Origin: Lathyrus oleraceus
Taxonomy: Eukaryota > Streptophyta > Magnoliopsida > Fabales > Fabaceae
Direction: 5' to 3'
Length of the DNA stretch: 64,000 nucleotides
Assembly (NCBI RefSeq): GCF_024323335.1
Contig: NC_066581.1
Span: forward strand, 345,590,399-345,654,398
Below the pieces are notes generated by a model. The model had not been told where the DNA came from. It did not search any database and was given only the letters and a program-made list of their open reading frames with translations. The position numbers and the translations under genes are program-made. Positions 11,979 through 22,141 of this stretch are shown here, in pieces (position 1 is the first letter of the stretch; every line of letters starts with the position of its first letter).

Positions 11979-13035
11979 CTCTAATCATAACAGAATTGAA
12001 GGGGGTTAATCACAATTCACCATTTCTAGATCTAGTTTCTCTCTCCCTCCAAAATTTTCTTCAAACCAAAATTCAAATTTATTCAACATAACACCTTGTT
12101 TTTGTTGAAGATTCATGATCAGTGAGTTGATTAGAGTGTGAATCAAGTATTGGTTTGTTGAATTCGTGCAAGAACCAAGCAGTTGAAGTTCAAGAACTCA
12201 AATATGGAAGTTCAAAATTAAGCTAGATCTACAAGTTTCCAAGCTTCCAATTCATCATCAAACATCATATCAAGTATTCTGGAGTGGATTAGAAGCATCT
12301 GGAGCTTTGAATCGCGCAAAACAAGGAACTGTTCTTCAAGAGGTACCTAAGTTGCTTTAAGTTCATTTGAACTTTGCTTTGCTTTTGCTTGTGGTTGGCA
12401 TACCACTTAGGTATAATCTCTAATCTTCATGTAGTCTGGAAGACCTACTGTTATTTGTAGGCACCTGTCTGAAGCCCTCCTTAAGAGGTCATGTCTTTGT
12501 TTGTTTAATTTTGTGCCAAGCAGGTAAAGTCCTCTTAAGAGGCAATTGGCAGATAAAAGGGATGTGTAATCCATCCCCTGCTATTCTGTTGTGTAATTCA
12601 CTTTGCTCACACCATGTGTTGATGCATTGTGAATAAGAACCCAAGATCTTATAGAGTCAACCATATGTGGAGAAGAGTTCCTACATTCTGAACTCCCACA
12701 CTTTCTATTGTTTAAAGCTCTCCCAGGCCAGGGATAAGAGCTATGAGGCACACCCCTCACTCTCCATTTCATCTGCTTCACCCTAACTCTCAATGTTAGG
12801 GTTAAGAGCTCAAAACACCCCATTCCAGTTGGCTTGTTTCTAAAGCTTAACCTTGCTTGAGCCCATTGATTGTGTATAGTGTGTGCTAATTGGTTGCTTG
12901 TTGGCTTGTTTGCCCATATGTGCATAATTGTTTGAGTGTGCCTTTGTGCATTTGTTTTCATTACTTGTATATCATTTCATGATCATTGTTCATATTTTGT
13001 GACATCTTGTTTTTGTCCATTGAGGAGTCAATTGT

Positions 13036-13375
13036 AAGTCCATTTATTGGCAGTTGTTTCCTGTGATATGGTAGGAGACTAGTATAAGTCCATTGATTGG
13101 CATCTGGTATCCATTTTTGTTTTGGGAGATTGGAGTAAGTCCATTGATTGGCATCCGGTATCCATGTTCTCTTTGTTTTGTGAGATTGGTATAAGTCCAT
13201 TGATTGGCATCCGGTATCTAACTTTGTTTTGTGAGACTAGTGTAAGTCCATTGATTGGCATCCGGTATCCATTTTTGTTTTGTGAGATTGGTGTAAGTCC
13301 ATTGATTGGCATCCGGTATCTATCTTTGGTTTTGTGATATTGGTGTAAGTCCATTGATTGGCATCCGGTATCCAT
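13036..13375 (+). repeat. Tandem repeat, unit about 50-57 bp, about 7 copies
   Basis: Each unit begins AGTCCATTGATTGGCATCCG and continues with GTATC and a T/G-rich spacer (TTTGTTTTGTGAGATTGGTGTA). Units start near 13036, 13087, 13138, 13194, 13245, 13297 and 13349. It lies within the solo LTR, downstream of its TATA box. Confidence 0.85.
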
Positions 13376-14380
13376 TTATGTTGTTTATTTGTTATCACTT
13401 GTTGCCTTTTCCAAAGGAATCACTTGAATCATCTACATATGATCTCAAGAGGTGAACAATTAAGAAGTTTTGCATCCCTTAACCTCCCACCTTTTTGTTC
13501 TTTAAACCTCCATTTGCATGTTAACTCAAACCAAAAACTTTGTGCAAACATTTTCATCTGTTTTCAAATTAGAAACCTAGGCCTTAGGCCTTCGATTTTC
13601 AAACTTCATTTTCACAATACTTCTCCTGAATTGAATCTAATGTCAACTTTGACCATCTTTGTGAATACTTCTAAATGGTTAATTTCACTCATTCAATTGT
13701 TTTGTGGCTCAAGTCCACTTCTTGATAAGTTTTCATACATTAGCCATAGATCTCAATTATCTTAGTGGTTGATGTGAATCTCACCTTTTGTCCTTAGTGA
13801 TCGAACTATAAGACTTCCATACTGAAAACAGGGTTAACCCCTCTAGTATGTCGAAGCTATTCTCACATGGTGGACTTGTGGTTGTTCAGGTTGAGTTTTC
13901 TCCCTTAGATAATGAAAGACCTTAGGGCTTTTGTTTAAAATCAATTCATTCACTCTTTTGGAAATCTTTTAGCCGAACTACGGTGTTTTGATCCTTACCT
14001 TCTATGGAAAGGTACGTAGGCAACGGGTTCATCCGTTCAAACACAAAAATAATAAAAATTGTATATTCTTCTCTCATCCCTTCAATCAATGTTTGCACAA
14101 AAATATTTCATAAACAAATAATGATACAACAAGTTGTGAAAAGAGGTTCCCTAGGAGTACCTAGGATGCTTTGGGTGCCTAACACCTTTCCTTTGCATAA
14201 TTACCCCTTTACCCAGATCTCTGATCTTTTCATTAGTTTTCTATGTGTAAAACTTCTTAGACTTTTGTTCGCTTTTTAGCCATTCCTTTGGATAAATAAA
14301 AGTGCGGTGGCGACTCTATCTTTGTATGCTTTGCTTTTGATTTAGTCAATAAATCATAAAGTGACGAATACACCGCTACA

Positions 14381-14385
14381 CTAAA
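14381..14385 (+). repeat. Target-site duplication CTAAA (right)
   Basis: Exact copy of 10844-10848 immediately after the solo LTR end CCGCTACA. Confidence 0.9.
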
Positions 14386-15690
14386 CAACTAGCGGAACAA
14401 CAACCCGGATCATCTTTTTCGGCCAACACGCAAACGAATCCAAAAGAGCATTGTAAAGCGATAACAACGAGAAGTGGAAGGGAGTTTATTAGTGAGAGTA
14501 AAAAAAGAGATGAGAGTGAAAAAAGAGAGGATGAGGAGAAAAAAATAGAGGATAGCATTGATGGTGAAGTTGGGGAGTGGAGTGAGGAAGAAGTTGAAAA
14601 GAATGAAAAAAATGGTGAAGTAGAAAATAAAGAAAGTGTGGAAATTGAAAAAAATAAGAGTGATGAAGTGAAGGTGGAGGGAGTAAAAAAGAAAAGAGAG
14701 AGGAATTCTAGAGTTTCTAAAGGAAAGGAGGTAGTGGGCGCTACTCCAATCCAAAACCTTCAGTATCCACATGCTCCATCTAAGAGGGAGAATGAACATC
14801 ATTACGCCCGGTTCATGGATATATTCAAACAACTTCAAGTGAACATTCCGTTTGCCAAAGCATTGGAGCAAATGCCTAAGTATGCGAAATTCATGAAAGA
14901 CATACTTACTAAAAAGAGGAGGTACACGGAACCGGAGACAATTGTCATGGATGCTAGTTGTAGTGCAATCATTCAACGGACGCTTCCGAAAAAAGAGGTT
15001 GACCCGGGACAAGTTACTTTGCCGGTTAAAATTGGTGATGTCTATGTCGGAAAAGGGCTAATTGATCTGGGGTCAAGCATTAATCTAATACCATTGTCTA
15101 TTGTGAAGAGGCTTGGCAACATTGAAATGAAGGCCATCCGGATGACTTTGTAATTGGCCGATAAGTCGACTACCCATCCTCATGGGTTAGCTCAAGATGT
15201 TTTGGTCAAAGTTGACAAATTCTTTTTCCCAGTTGATTTCATTGTGATTGATATGGAAGAGGACGACGATGCTCCGCTTATTCTTGGCCGACCGTTCATG
15301 AAAACCGCACGCATGATGATTGACATTGACGACGGTTTGATGAAAGTAAGGGTCCAAAATAAAGAAGTTACTTTTGATCTATTCGAAGCCATGAAGCATT
15401 CAAAGGATAGGAGTGATAGCTTTCGCATTGATGTGATCGAAGAGGCAACTTTCGAAGTTTCCAAACATATTCATGAGATATCTCCTATGAAGTTAGCTCT
15501 TGATGACTCCTTTGAAGTTTTCACAATTGAAGAAGAGCAAGCTCTTGATGAATGCCTAAGGGAACTTGATAGTCTAAAAGAGTTACATCCATGGGAAGTT
15601 GAGGAGGAAGTATTGAAGAAGGAGGTTAATGAAGAAAAATCGCCGATTGAATTGAAGATGTTACCTTCTAATTTGAAGTATGCAGTCCTC
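14386..15690 (+). pseudogene. Cyclops gag C-terminus and protease (broken)
   Basis: The gag frame (frame 1) resumes after the solo LTR with a highly charged Lys/Glu-rich linker (about 14460-14700). The aspartic protease follows. Its catalytic motif reads LIDLGSSINLIP (near 15061), with Asp-Leu-Gly instead of Asp-Thr-Gly; Athila-lineage proteases commonly show this. The downstream protease motif LILGRPF is at about 15280. TAA at 15151-15153 interrupts the frame inside the protease. The protease would cut the Gag-Pol polyprotein. Confidence 0.85.
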
Positions 15691-16619
15691 GACGAGACCG
15701 AAGCAAAGCCGGTTATCATAAGCAATCTTTTGTTAAAGAATGAGGAAGCCCGTTTGATCAATGTTTTGAAAAAGAATCAAGAAGCCATGGGTTGGACTCT
15801 TTCCGATCTCAAGGGAATTAATCCTTCCTATTGCATGCAGAAGATCTTAATGGAAGAGGACTTTAAGCCGGTAGCTCAACCGCAACGCCGCTTAAATCCT
15901 GCTATGAAGGAAGTTGTTAGAAAGGAGGTTGTTAAGTTATTGGATGCAGGAATGATTTACCCGATTTCGGATAGCCCATGGGTTAGTCCTGTACATGTGG
16001 TTCCGAAGAAAGGTGGCATTACCGTGATTCGAAATGAAAAGGATGAGTTGATCCCGACAAAAGTAGCAACGGGGTGGCGTATGTGCATTGATTATAGGCG
16101 GTTGAATACCGCAACTCGAAAAGATCACTTTCCACTCCCGTTCATGGATCAAATGCTAGAAAGACTTTCTGGGCAACAATACTATTGTTTCTTAGATGGC
16201 TATTCCGGGTATAACCAAATTGCGGTTGACCCGGCCGATCATGAAAAGACGGCTTTCACATGTCCTTTGGAATTTTCGCATACCGTAAAATGCCCTTTGG
16301 GTTGTGCAATGCACCGGCGACTTTCCAAAGATGTGTGCAAGCTATTTTTGCCGACCTGATCGAGAAAACAATGGAAGTCTTTATGAACGACTTCTCCGTA
16401 TTTGGTGGTTCCTTTGGTCTATGTTTGGACAACTTGGAAACGGTTCTTGAAAGATGTGTGAAGACAAATCTTGTTCTTAATTGGGAGAAGTGCCACTTCA
16501 TGGTGACCGAGGGGATAGTGCTTGGCCATAAAGTCTCTTCAAGAGGGCTTGAAGTTGATCGTGCTAAAGTTGAAGTGATTGAAAAGTTACCTCCTCCGGT
16601 GAATTTGAAGGGAGTCTGA
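15691..16619 (+). pseudogene. Cyclops reverse transcriptase (frameshifted, catalytic Asp lost)
   Basis: Clear Ty3/gypsy RT blocks are present: SPWVSPVHVVPKKGG, GWRMCIDYRRLN, DHFPLPFMDQMLERL and FLDGYSGYNQIAV in frame 1. A one-base loss near 16266 (a T run before GGAATTTTCGC) shifts the continuation MPFGLCNAPATFQRC to frame 3. The polymerase box, expected FMDD, reads FMND (16383-16394): the first metal-binding Asp is replaced by Asn. TGA at 16617-16619 (Arg in relatives, before SFLGH) ends the frame. The protein would synthesise cDNA; this copy cannot. Confidence 0.9.
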
Positions 16620-17200
16620 AGCTTTTTGGGGCATGCCAGTTTCTATCGGCGCTTTATCAAAGACTTCTCAAAGGTAGTTAAGCCTTTGAGTAACTTGCTA
16701 GCTAAGGATCAGGTATTTCTTTTAACTGATGAGTGTTTACAAGCTTTTGAAATTTTAAAGGAAAAATTGGTTACCGCTCCAATTATAGTCGCTCCAAATT
16801 GGAATTTAAATTTTGAGCTCATGTGTGATGCGAGCGACTATGCAATCGGAGCGGTATTAGGCCAAAGAAAAGAGAAAAACTTTCATGTGATACACTACGC
16901 AAGTAAAGTTCTTAATGAGGCTCAAGTTAACTATGCCACCACTGAAAAAGAATTACTTGCGATAGTGTATGCGCTTGAAAAGTTTAGGTCCTATCTTATT
17001 GGTTCCAAGGTAGTAGTGTATACCGACCACTCGACGATTAAATATTTGCTCACCAAACCGGACTCGAAGCAAAGGCTCATCTGTTGGATCCTCTTGTTGC
17101 AAGAATTTGATGTTGAAATCAAAGACAAGAAAGGATCGGAAAATTTGGTGGCAGATCATTTATCTCGCTTAGTTAATGTGGAGGTTACCGCTTCCGAGAA
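16620..17200 (+). pseudogene. Cyclops RNase H
   Basis: The frame continues after the TGA with [18 protein letters not shown] (RT thumb/connection). The Ty3/gypsy RNase H follows: [15 protein letters not shown] (first Asp, near 16829), [17 protein letters not shown] (Glu), [12 protein letters not shown] (Asp) and NLVADHLSR near 17150. The domain is open and well preserved here, but its reading depends on the broken RT frame upstream. The enzyme removes RNA from RNA-DNA hybrids during reverse transcription. Confidence 0.85.
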
Positions 17201-18536
17201 GGAAAACCGGGAAGAGTTTCCTGATGAAAAACTTTTCAAAGTTCAAGTTAGGTCGTGGTTTGCGGACTTTGCGAACCACAAGGCTAGTGGTTTGGTGCCT
17301 CCCGACCTAACTTCGAACCAAAAAAGGAAATTTCTCTCGGATGCTAAGTATTACGTGTGGGACGACCCATACTTGTTTAAATTGGGTGGTGACAACCTTT
17401 TAAGGAGGTGTGTTACTGGCGATGAAGCGCAAAGCATTCTTTGGCATTGCGACAACTCGCCTTACGGCGGACACTACAATGGGGTAAGAACGGCCACTAA
17501 AGTCCTTCAGTCAGGATTTTATTGGCCTACTATTTTTAAAGACGCAAATGCCCATGCGCAAAGCTGTGATAGTTGCCAAAGAAGTGGTGGGATTGGTAAG
17601 AGAGACGAGATGCCTCTCCAAAATATCTAAGAGGTTGAAGTGTTCGATTGTTGGGGTATCGACTTTGTTGGACCATTCCCACCCTCATATGGTAATGAAT
17701 ATATGATTGTGGCGGTTGACTATGTTTCTAAGTGGGTTGAGGCGATTGCCTCACCTCGGGCGGATGCTAAAACTGTAATCAAATTTTTGAAGAAAAACAT
17801 CTTTTCCCGTTTTGGAACCCCCCGTGTGTTGATTAGTGATGGAGGGTCACACTTTTGTAATGCACCGTTAGAAAGCGTTTTGAAACATTACGGTGTATCA
17901 CATAGAGTGGCGACTCCGTATCACCCACAAGCAAAAGGTCAAGTCGAAGTCTCTAATCGTGAGATTAAGAGAATTCTTGAAAAAACAGTGTCAAATTCTA
18001 AAAAAGAGTGGTCACAAAAGTTGGATGAAGCTTTATGGGCATACCGTACTGCTTTCAAAGCTCCAATTGGGCTAACTTCTTTTCAATTGGTATTTGGTAA
18101 GACTTGCCATTTGCCGGTCGAATTGGAGCACAAAGCTTTGTGGGCCCTGAAATTATTAAACTTTGATAAGGATTTGGCCGGTGAAAAAAGAAAAGTGCAA
18201 TTGCTTGAGTTGGAAGAAATACGCAATGCCGCATATCACTCGAGTTGGTTGTACAAAGAAAAGGTGAAAAAGTATCATGACAAAAAGCTTAGGAAGAAGG
18301 AATTTGTGCCCCGATAGTTGGTCCTTTTGTTCAATTCTAGGTTGAAGCTATTCCCCGGAAAATTGAAATCTAAATGGTCCGGGCCATTTCGTGTCAAAGA
18401 GGTCAAAGAGTATGGAGCTGTTATCATTGAGGACTTGGAAAAGAAGGATAGTTGGACGGTAAATGACCAACGTTTGAAGATTTATCTTGGCGGTCTTATG
18501 GATCGCGAGAGATGTGCAATCTTCTTGAATGCCTAA
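17201..18536 (+). pseudogene. Cyclops integrase (two in-frame stops)
   Basis: An HHCC zinc finger ends in SCDSCQR (about 17565-17585). TAA at 17628-17630 follows. The DDE core then reads WGIDFVGPF (first Asp), LISDGGSHF (second Asp) and [11 protein letters not shown] (Glu, about 17938-17970), followed by the gypsy C-terminal block YHPQAKG...[15 protein letters not shown] at 18315-18317 lies before the C-terminal SH3-like part (FNSRLKLFPGKLKSKWSGPF), which ends at 18536. All pieces stay in one frame, and the three active-site acids are present. Confidence 0.9.
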
Positions 18537-18978
18537 AGTGTGCATCTCGGATCATCGAGCTTATCCGACGTTAAACAAGCGCTTGTTGGGAGGCACCCCA
18601 ACATTGTAAGTATTTACAACTTTCTGTTGTGTGGTATTGGTGTTCAAAATTATGGAACCTTGCTGATATGTGCTTTGCATGCTGTTTTGAAAAAAGCAAA
18701 ATACTGTCATGTTCGCTAGCAAGCTCGCTAGGAGAAGCAGTAGCGAGCTGAATCACTAGCTGCTCGCTAGGCGAAGCAGTAGCGAGCATGGCAGAAAACC
18801 CATTTAATTTTCAGAGGGCCACTCATTTGGGCCCAAAACCATTTTAAATTGTTTTAGTCTGAACCTCACGAACTCACAACTACTCTCACACTTTTCACTT
18901 CCATCTCACACAAACCCTAACTGTTGCATTGCAAACCCTAACCGTTGCATTTCAAATTCAATCGACCTCTCCAATCAG
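18537..18978 (+). promoter_or_regulatory. Leader-like region upstream of the Cyclops extra ORF
   Basis: Non-coding. It holds three partial and one exact TCGCTAGGCGA motif (exact at 18764-18774). A stretch resembling a plant 5' UTR follows: CACAAACCCTAACTG and CAAACCCTAACCG (telobox-like AAACCCTAA) near 18911 and 18934, then a 5' splice-like CAG/GTTTGT at 18976-18984. An internal promoter is inferred; no clear TATA box was found. Confidence 0.4.
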
Positions 18979-19404
18979 GTTTGTTCTATCTCATTACTTT
19001 ATGCTTTCAAGTTTTAAATTCTGAAGTATGAGACATTAAGGGAGAATTTGGGAGAGTGGGTATCATTAGGTTTTGCATGTATGTTTAGGTTTGCATGAAT
19101 GTTTAGAACGATTCCTTGCATGTTAAATCACTTTGTTTCTGAAATAGGTACCATTAGACTTAGGGTTTTCTGAAATTTGATTGTTAACAATGAAGAACTC
19201 AGAATCCCGTAACATTCGCTAGCATCTTCGCTAGGCGAATCAGTGGCGAGCATTCGCTGCCACTTCGCTAAGCGAACCAGTAGCGAATCTTCGCTGGGTC
19301 CTTGCTAAGCGAAGCAGTAGCGACCATGACAGCAATTGGTTTTTCTGTTTTGTTCTCTAATCTGTTTTGTGGTTGTGTGCTGTTTATTTTCTATGATTTT
19401 ACAG
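18979..19404 (+). other. Putative intron before the Cyclops extra ORF
   Basis: A donor-like AATCAG/GTTTGT (GT at 18979) and an acceptor-like CTATGATTTTACAG (AG at 19403-19404) abut the ATG at 19405. The interval is non-coding and contains the TCGCTAGGCGA-rich module (19208-19325). A similar module lies in the transcribed part of the element C LTR. Splicing is an inference from site sequences only. Confidence 0.45.
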
Positions 19405-20656
19405 ATGGCATCCAGGTCAAGCTCTGCAAAAAAGAGAAAGGTCGGGAGCACTTCCCGCACTGTGCCAATACAATTCGACACAGATAAGTTCGTTGGGCCA
19501 AAGAAAGCCGCACGTTATGTGGCTTTGGAAAAAAGAATTTTTTTTACCTGAAAAGAGGTTTGTGATCAACGAACAAGGCGAGTATAGGACTTTTGCAGGG
19601 TTGATTCATAGCAAGAAATGGGACTGGTTGATCTCTCCACTTGAAAGCTATGACATCGAGATAGTGCGTGAGTTCTATGCGAACGCACTGCCAAATGACG
19701 ACGAGCCTTTCACTTGGACTACTAGAGTGTCAGGACGTCAGGTCGCTTTTGATAGGGATGCTATCAACCGTGTGCTGGGTGAACCGCTCCATCTGGGAGC
19801 TACTGAGAGGGACACATACCACAGGGATCTGAGGCTCCACAGGGACACCGACTTTATATTTGCAGCCCTGTTGTTTGAGGGAAAGTCAGTTGAGGTGAAA
19901 CCATCTGGGGTTCCTATGAGGTACCATAGGGAGGATATGATTCCCTTGGCTCAGCTGATCCTAATGCTTGTTCTGACCAATATTAAACCCAAGTCCCACA
20001 CGTCGACCGTGCCGATCCCAGTGGCACACTTGGTCCACTGCATTCTCACTAATATTCAGATCGATGTGGCGAGAATCATTGCTTTAGAGATGAAGTCCGT
20101 GGTTAAGAGCGGGCTGAAGTCGGGGGCACGAGTTAACTGCCCCCTTGCTTTTCCTTGTCTCATCATGTCTTTGTGCCAACAGTCGAGGGTGAAGCTACCC
20201 TCCCGCAGTCAAGTGAGGATTCCGTCTGCCATCGACGATAGATATGTGGCCAAGTACTGTAAGCCAAAGAACTTCAGGAGTAGTACAGGTGCTGGTGAGA
20301 CCGGGGATGCTGATGGTCCTGGTACTTTTGCTCAGGGATTTGATCCTTTCCAGCAAGCTGTCTGCAATTATAATTGGGATTGGATGGCGGCGACTCAGCG
20401 CGCCATGATTGATATTCACGATTCCATGTAGTTGTTACAGTTGCAGGTACGTGACCCTTCTGGAGAGCATCCTCTGATGACGCGTGAGCAGTTCCTGCAA
20501 CATGCTGGCTGGCCTGAGGACAGGCCTGTTTTCGGAGAAGGGGCGGGTGCTGGTACTTCTGGTGGTGCTGATGCTGCTGCTGCTGATGATGATAGTGATG
20601 ATGGTTCCAGTTCTGAGGCCGATAGTGAAGAGGGTTCTGAGTCCTATGAGGACTAA
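19405..20656 (+). pseudogene. Cyclops extra ORF in the env position (frameshifted)
   Basis: The ORF starts MASRSSSAKKRKVG at 19405, where KKRKV looks like a classical nuclear localisation signal. A slip in the T run near 19540 moves the frame, which then continues with FFLPEKRFVINEQGEYRTF to TAG at 20429-20431 (CAG in an intact copy is likely). A Gly/Ala then Asp/Ser/Glu-rich acidic tail ends at 20656. Segments such as WLISPLESYDIEIVREFYAN and AFDRDAINRVLGEP resemble the domain annotated in plants as putative plant transposon protein (Transposase_32). I see no signal peptide or transmembrane segment, so an envelope role is not supported. Athila elements often carry an extra ORF at this place. 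Confidence 0.7.
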
Positions 20657-22128
20657 GGTTTTTTTTTATGTTATGTTTTATTTTATTTTATTTTCAGATA
20701 TTTGGTAGTTGATTATGTACTTTTTGGGGTGTTTTGTCCCCCACGCACATTTTTAACATTTTGAAGTGATGATTGTGTTTATGTTTTAAATTATTGTGTT
20801 TGGTTTGAATTTCTTTTGTTTAATAAATTTTTGGTTGATTGAGGGTCAAACCTTCTAGATTGGTTGCTCCTCAAAGAAGTATCCAATGAAGGTGCATCCG
20901 AGCTTGGATGACGATGATAAAAATAAACAAGCGAATAATGCTAAGGTACATGGTTACCTCCGGTTAGAATTTTAGAATGCATTAAGAACTTTACTCTTTT
21001 CGTAAGTAAATATTGTTCTTTTTGCAACATAATTGAATGAATGATTCACATAGGACTTAGAACCACAAATTGTGAGAAAACCTCCATTGTACACTAAAAC
21101 TGCTGGATTCTAATAAACTGTGTCGATTCATTTGATTCATGCTTTGTCTTTTATTATTATGAATTTGTGGAAGCAATTAGAAATGATCAAGGCGCTTGTT
21201 TTCTTTCGAGCACAACCAGTTCCAAATACAACTTACCCGTGAGCAGAGAGTATTCGTGAACCCCTTTGAGCTTAAACAGTTGAATCTCAGCTTGAAATAA
21301 GGCAAGATGTCAAAATCTTTTTTCTTGAAACCCTGAAATTTTTGATAATTGTTCTTTTGCCGTAAAAAGTCAAGAGCATTCACTTGGGGTGAGTAAAAGA
21401 TAAGTTGGGGAGAACGAAAATGAGAATCGGTAGGTGCCACAACTCTTGAATAACCGAGCAAGCATTGAAAAAATAAAAATTAGAAAAGAGAAACATCTAT
21501 TTTGTGAATACAATGTGAAAAAAAAAATAAAGAAAATGAAAATGAATGCTTGCTTGGAAGAAAAATAGTGAAAAATAAAAATTGAGTTGTGAAATAAGAG
21601 TTGTGAAGGTTTCAAATGAGAAACAAGTGGAACGAAGTTGAGATGTGTGAATAGCTTGTACAGTGAATGTCTCTTTGCGTCGGCAAGTTCGTTTTCAATG
21701 GCCTTAGATATGACCCTTGTTTGTAAACCTGACTAAGCTACAACCGGAAAAGACCTTAGTGATCTTCGCGCTTCCGCATTTTCATTTATAATTGTTAGAC
21801 ATTGTATGAATTGAATTGACTTGTGCATTGTTTGTTGGAGAGTGAAATTGTCCCCGCGGTTGCAAACGCGTAATTTCTTCATTCCTTATTCGAAGAGGAG
21901 AGATATGGTGATTCATTCAGGATAACATTATTGTGGATTGATACATATTTTGTTTTGCTATGAGGCTTTAGTTCTTGTGTATTGTGTTATTCTAACAATT
22001 GGGAACTTGTGTCTAGTTGATTCTCTTGTGTTTGAGCCGTTTTATCCGATTTCGGAGAAATCTTTTTCTTTAAGCAAATCCTCTTGTCCTTCAAGAGGCA
22101 TACTTTGCTTGAGGGCAAGCAAGAATCT
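20657..22128 (+). other. Cyclops 3' UTR
   Basis: No coding similarity seen. The region is AT-rich with A-rich tracts near 21460-21600. Small ORFs on both strands look incidental. Confidence 0.6.
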
Positions 22129-22141
22129 AGTTGGGGAGAGT
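22129..22141 (+). promoter_or_regulatory. Polypurine tract of Cyclops
   Basis: AGTTGGGGAGAGT directly before the 3' LTR start TGTTAGATGCC. Confidence 0.8.

Larger units (their letters stand above)
10849..14380 (+). mobile_element. Solo LTR of the Ogre-1 family (3532 bp)
   Basis: Starts TGTAAGACCTCAATTTTG and ends CGAATACACCGCTACA, as does the Ogre-1 LTR, and is bounded by perfect 5-bp TSDs (CTAAA). No internal domain remains, as expected after LTR-LTR recombination. It carries a candidate TATA box (11971), a 50-57 bp tandem repeat (13036-13375), the U5 block TGGGTGCCTAACACC (near 14173) and TGGCGACTCT at 14308-14317. It is shorter than the Ogre-1 LTR and diverged from it, so it belongs to a sister copy or subfamily. 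It holds no gene. Confidence 0.95.

Noticed and set aside
13079..13375. Repeat protein on the minus strand (MDTGCQSMDLHQ-type repeats)
   Set aside because: It is the translation of the AGTCCATTGATTGGCATC tandem repeat inside a solo LTR; no start context, homology or conservation supports a gene.
14410..15012. 200-codon minus-strand ORF
   Set aside because: Antisense shadow of the Lys/Glu-rich Cyclops gag-pro linker; low complexity and no family match.
19405..20656. Retroviral-type envelope protein
   Set aside because: The ORF is in the env position, but I see no signal peptide, transmembrane segment or fusion-type motif; it has an NLS-like start and an acidic tail instead.
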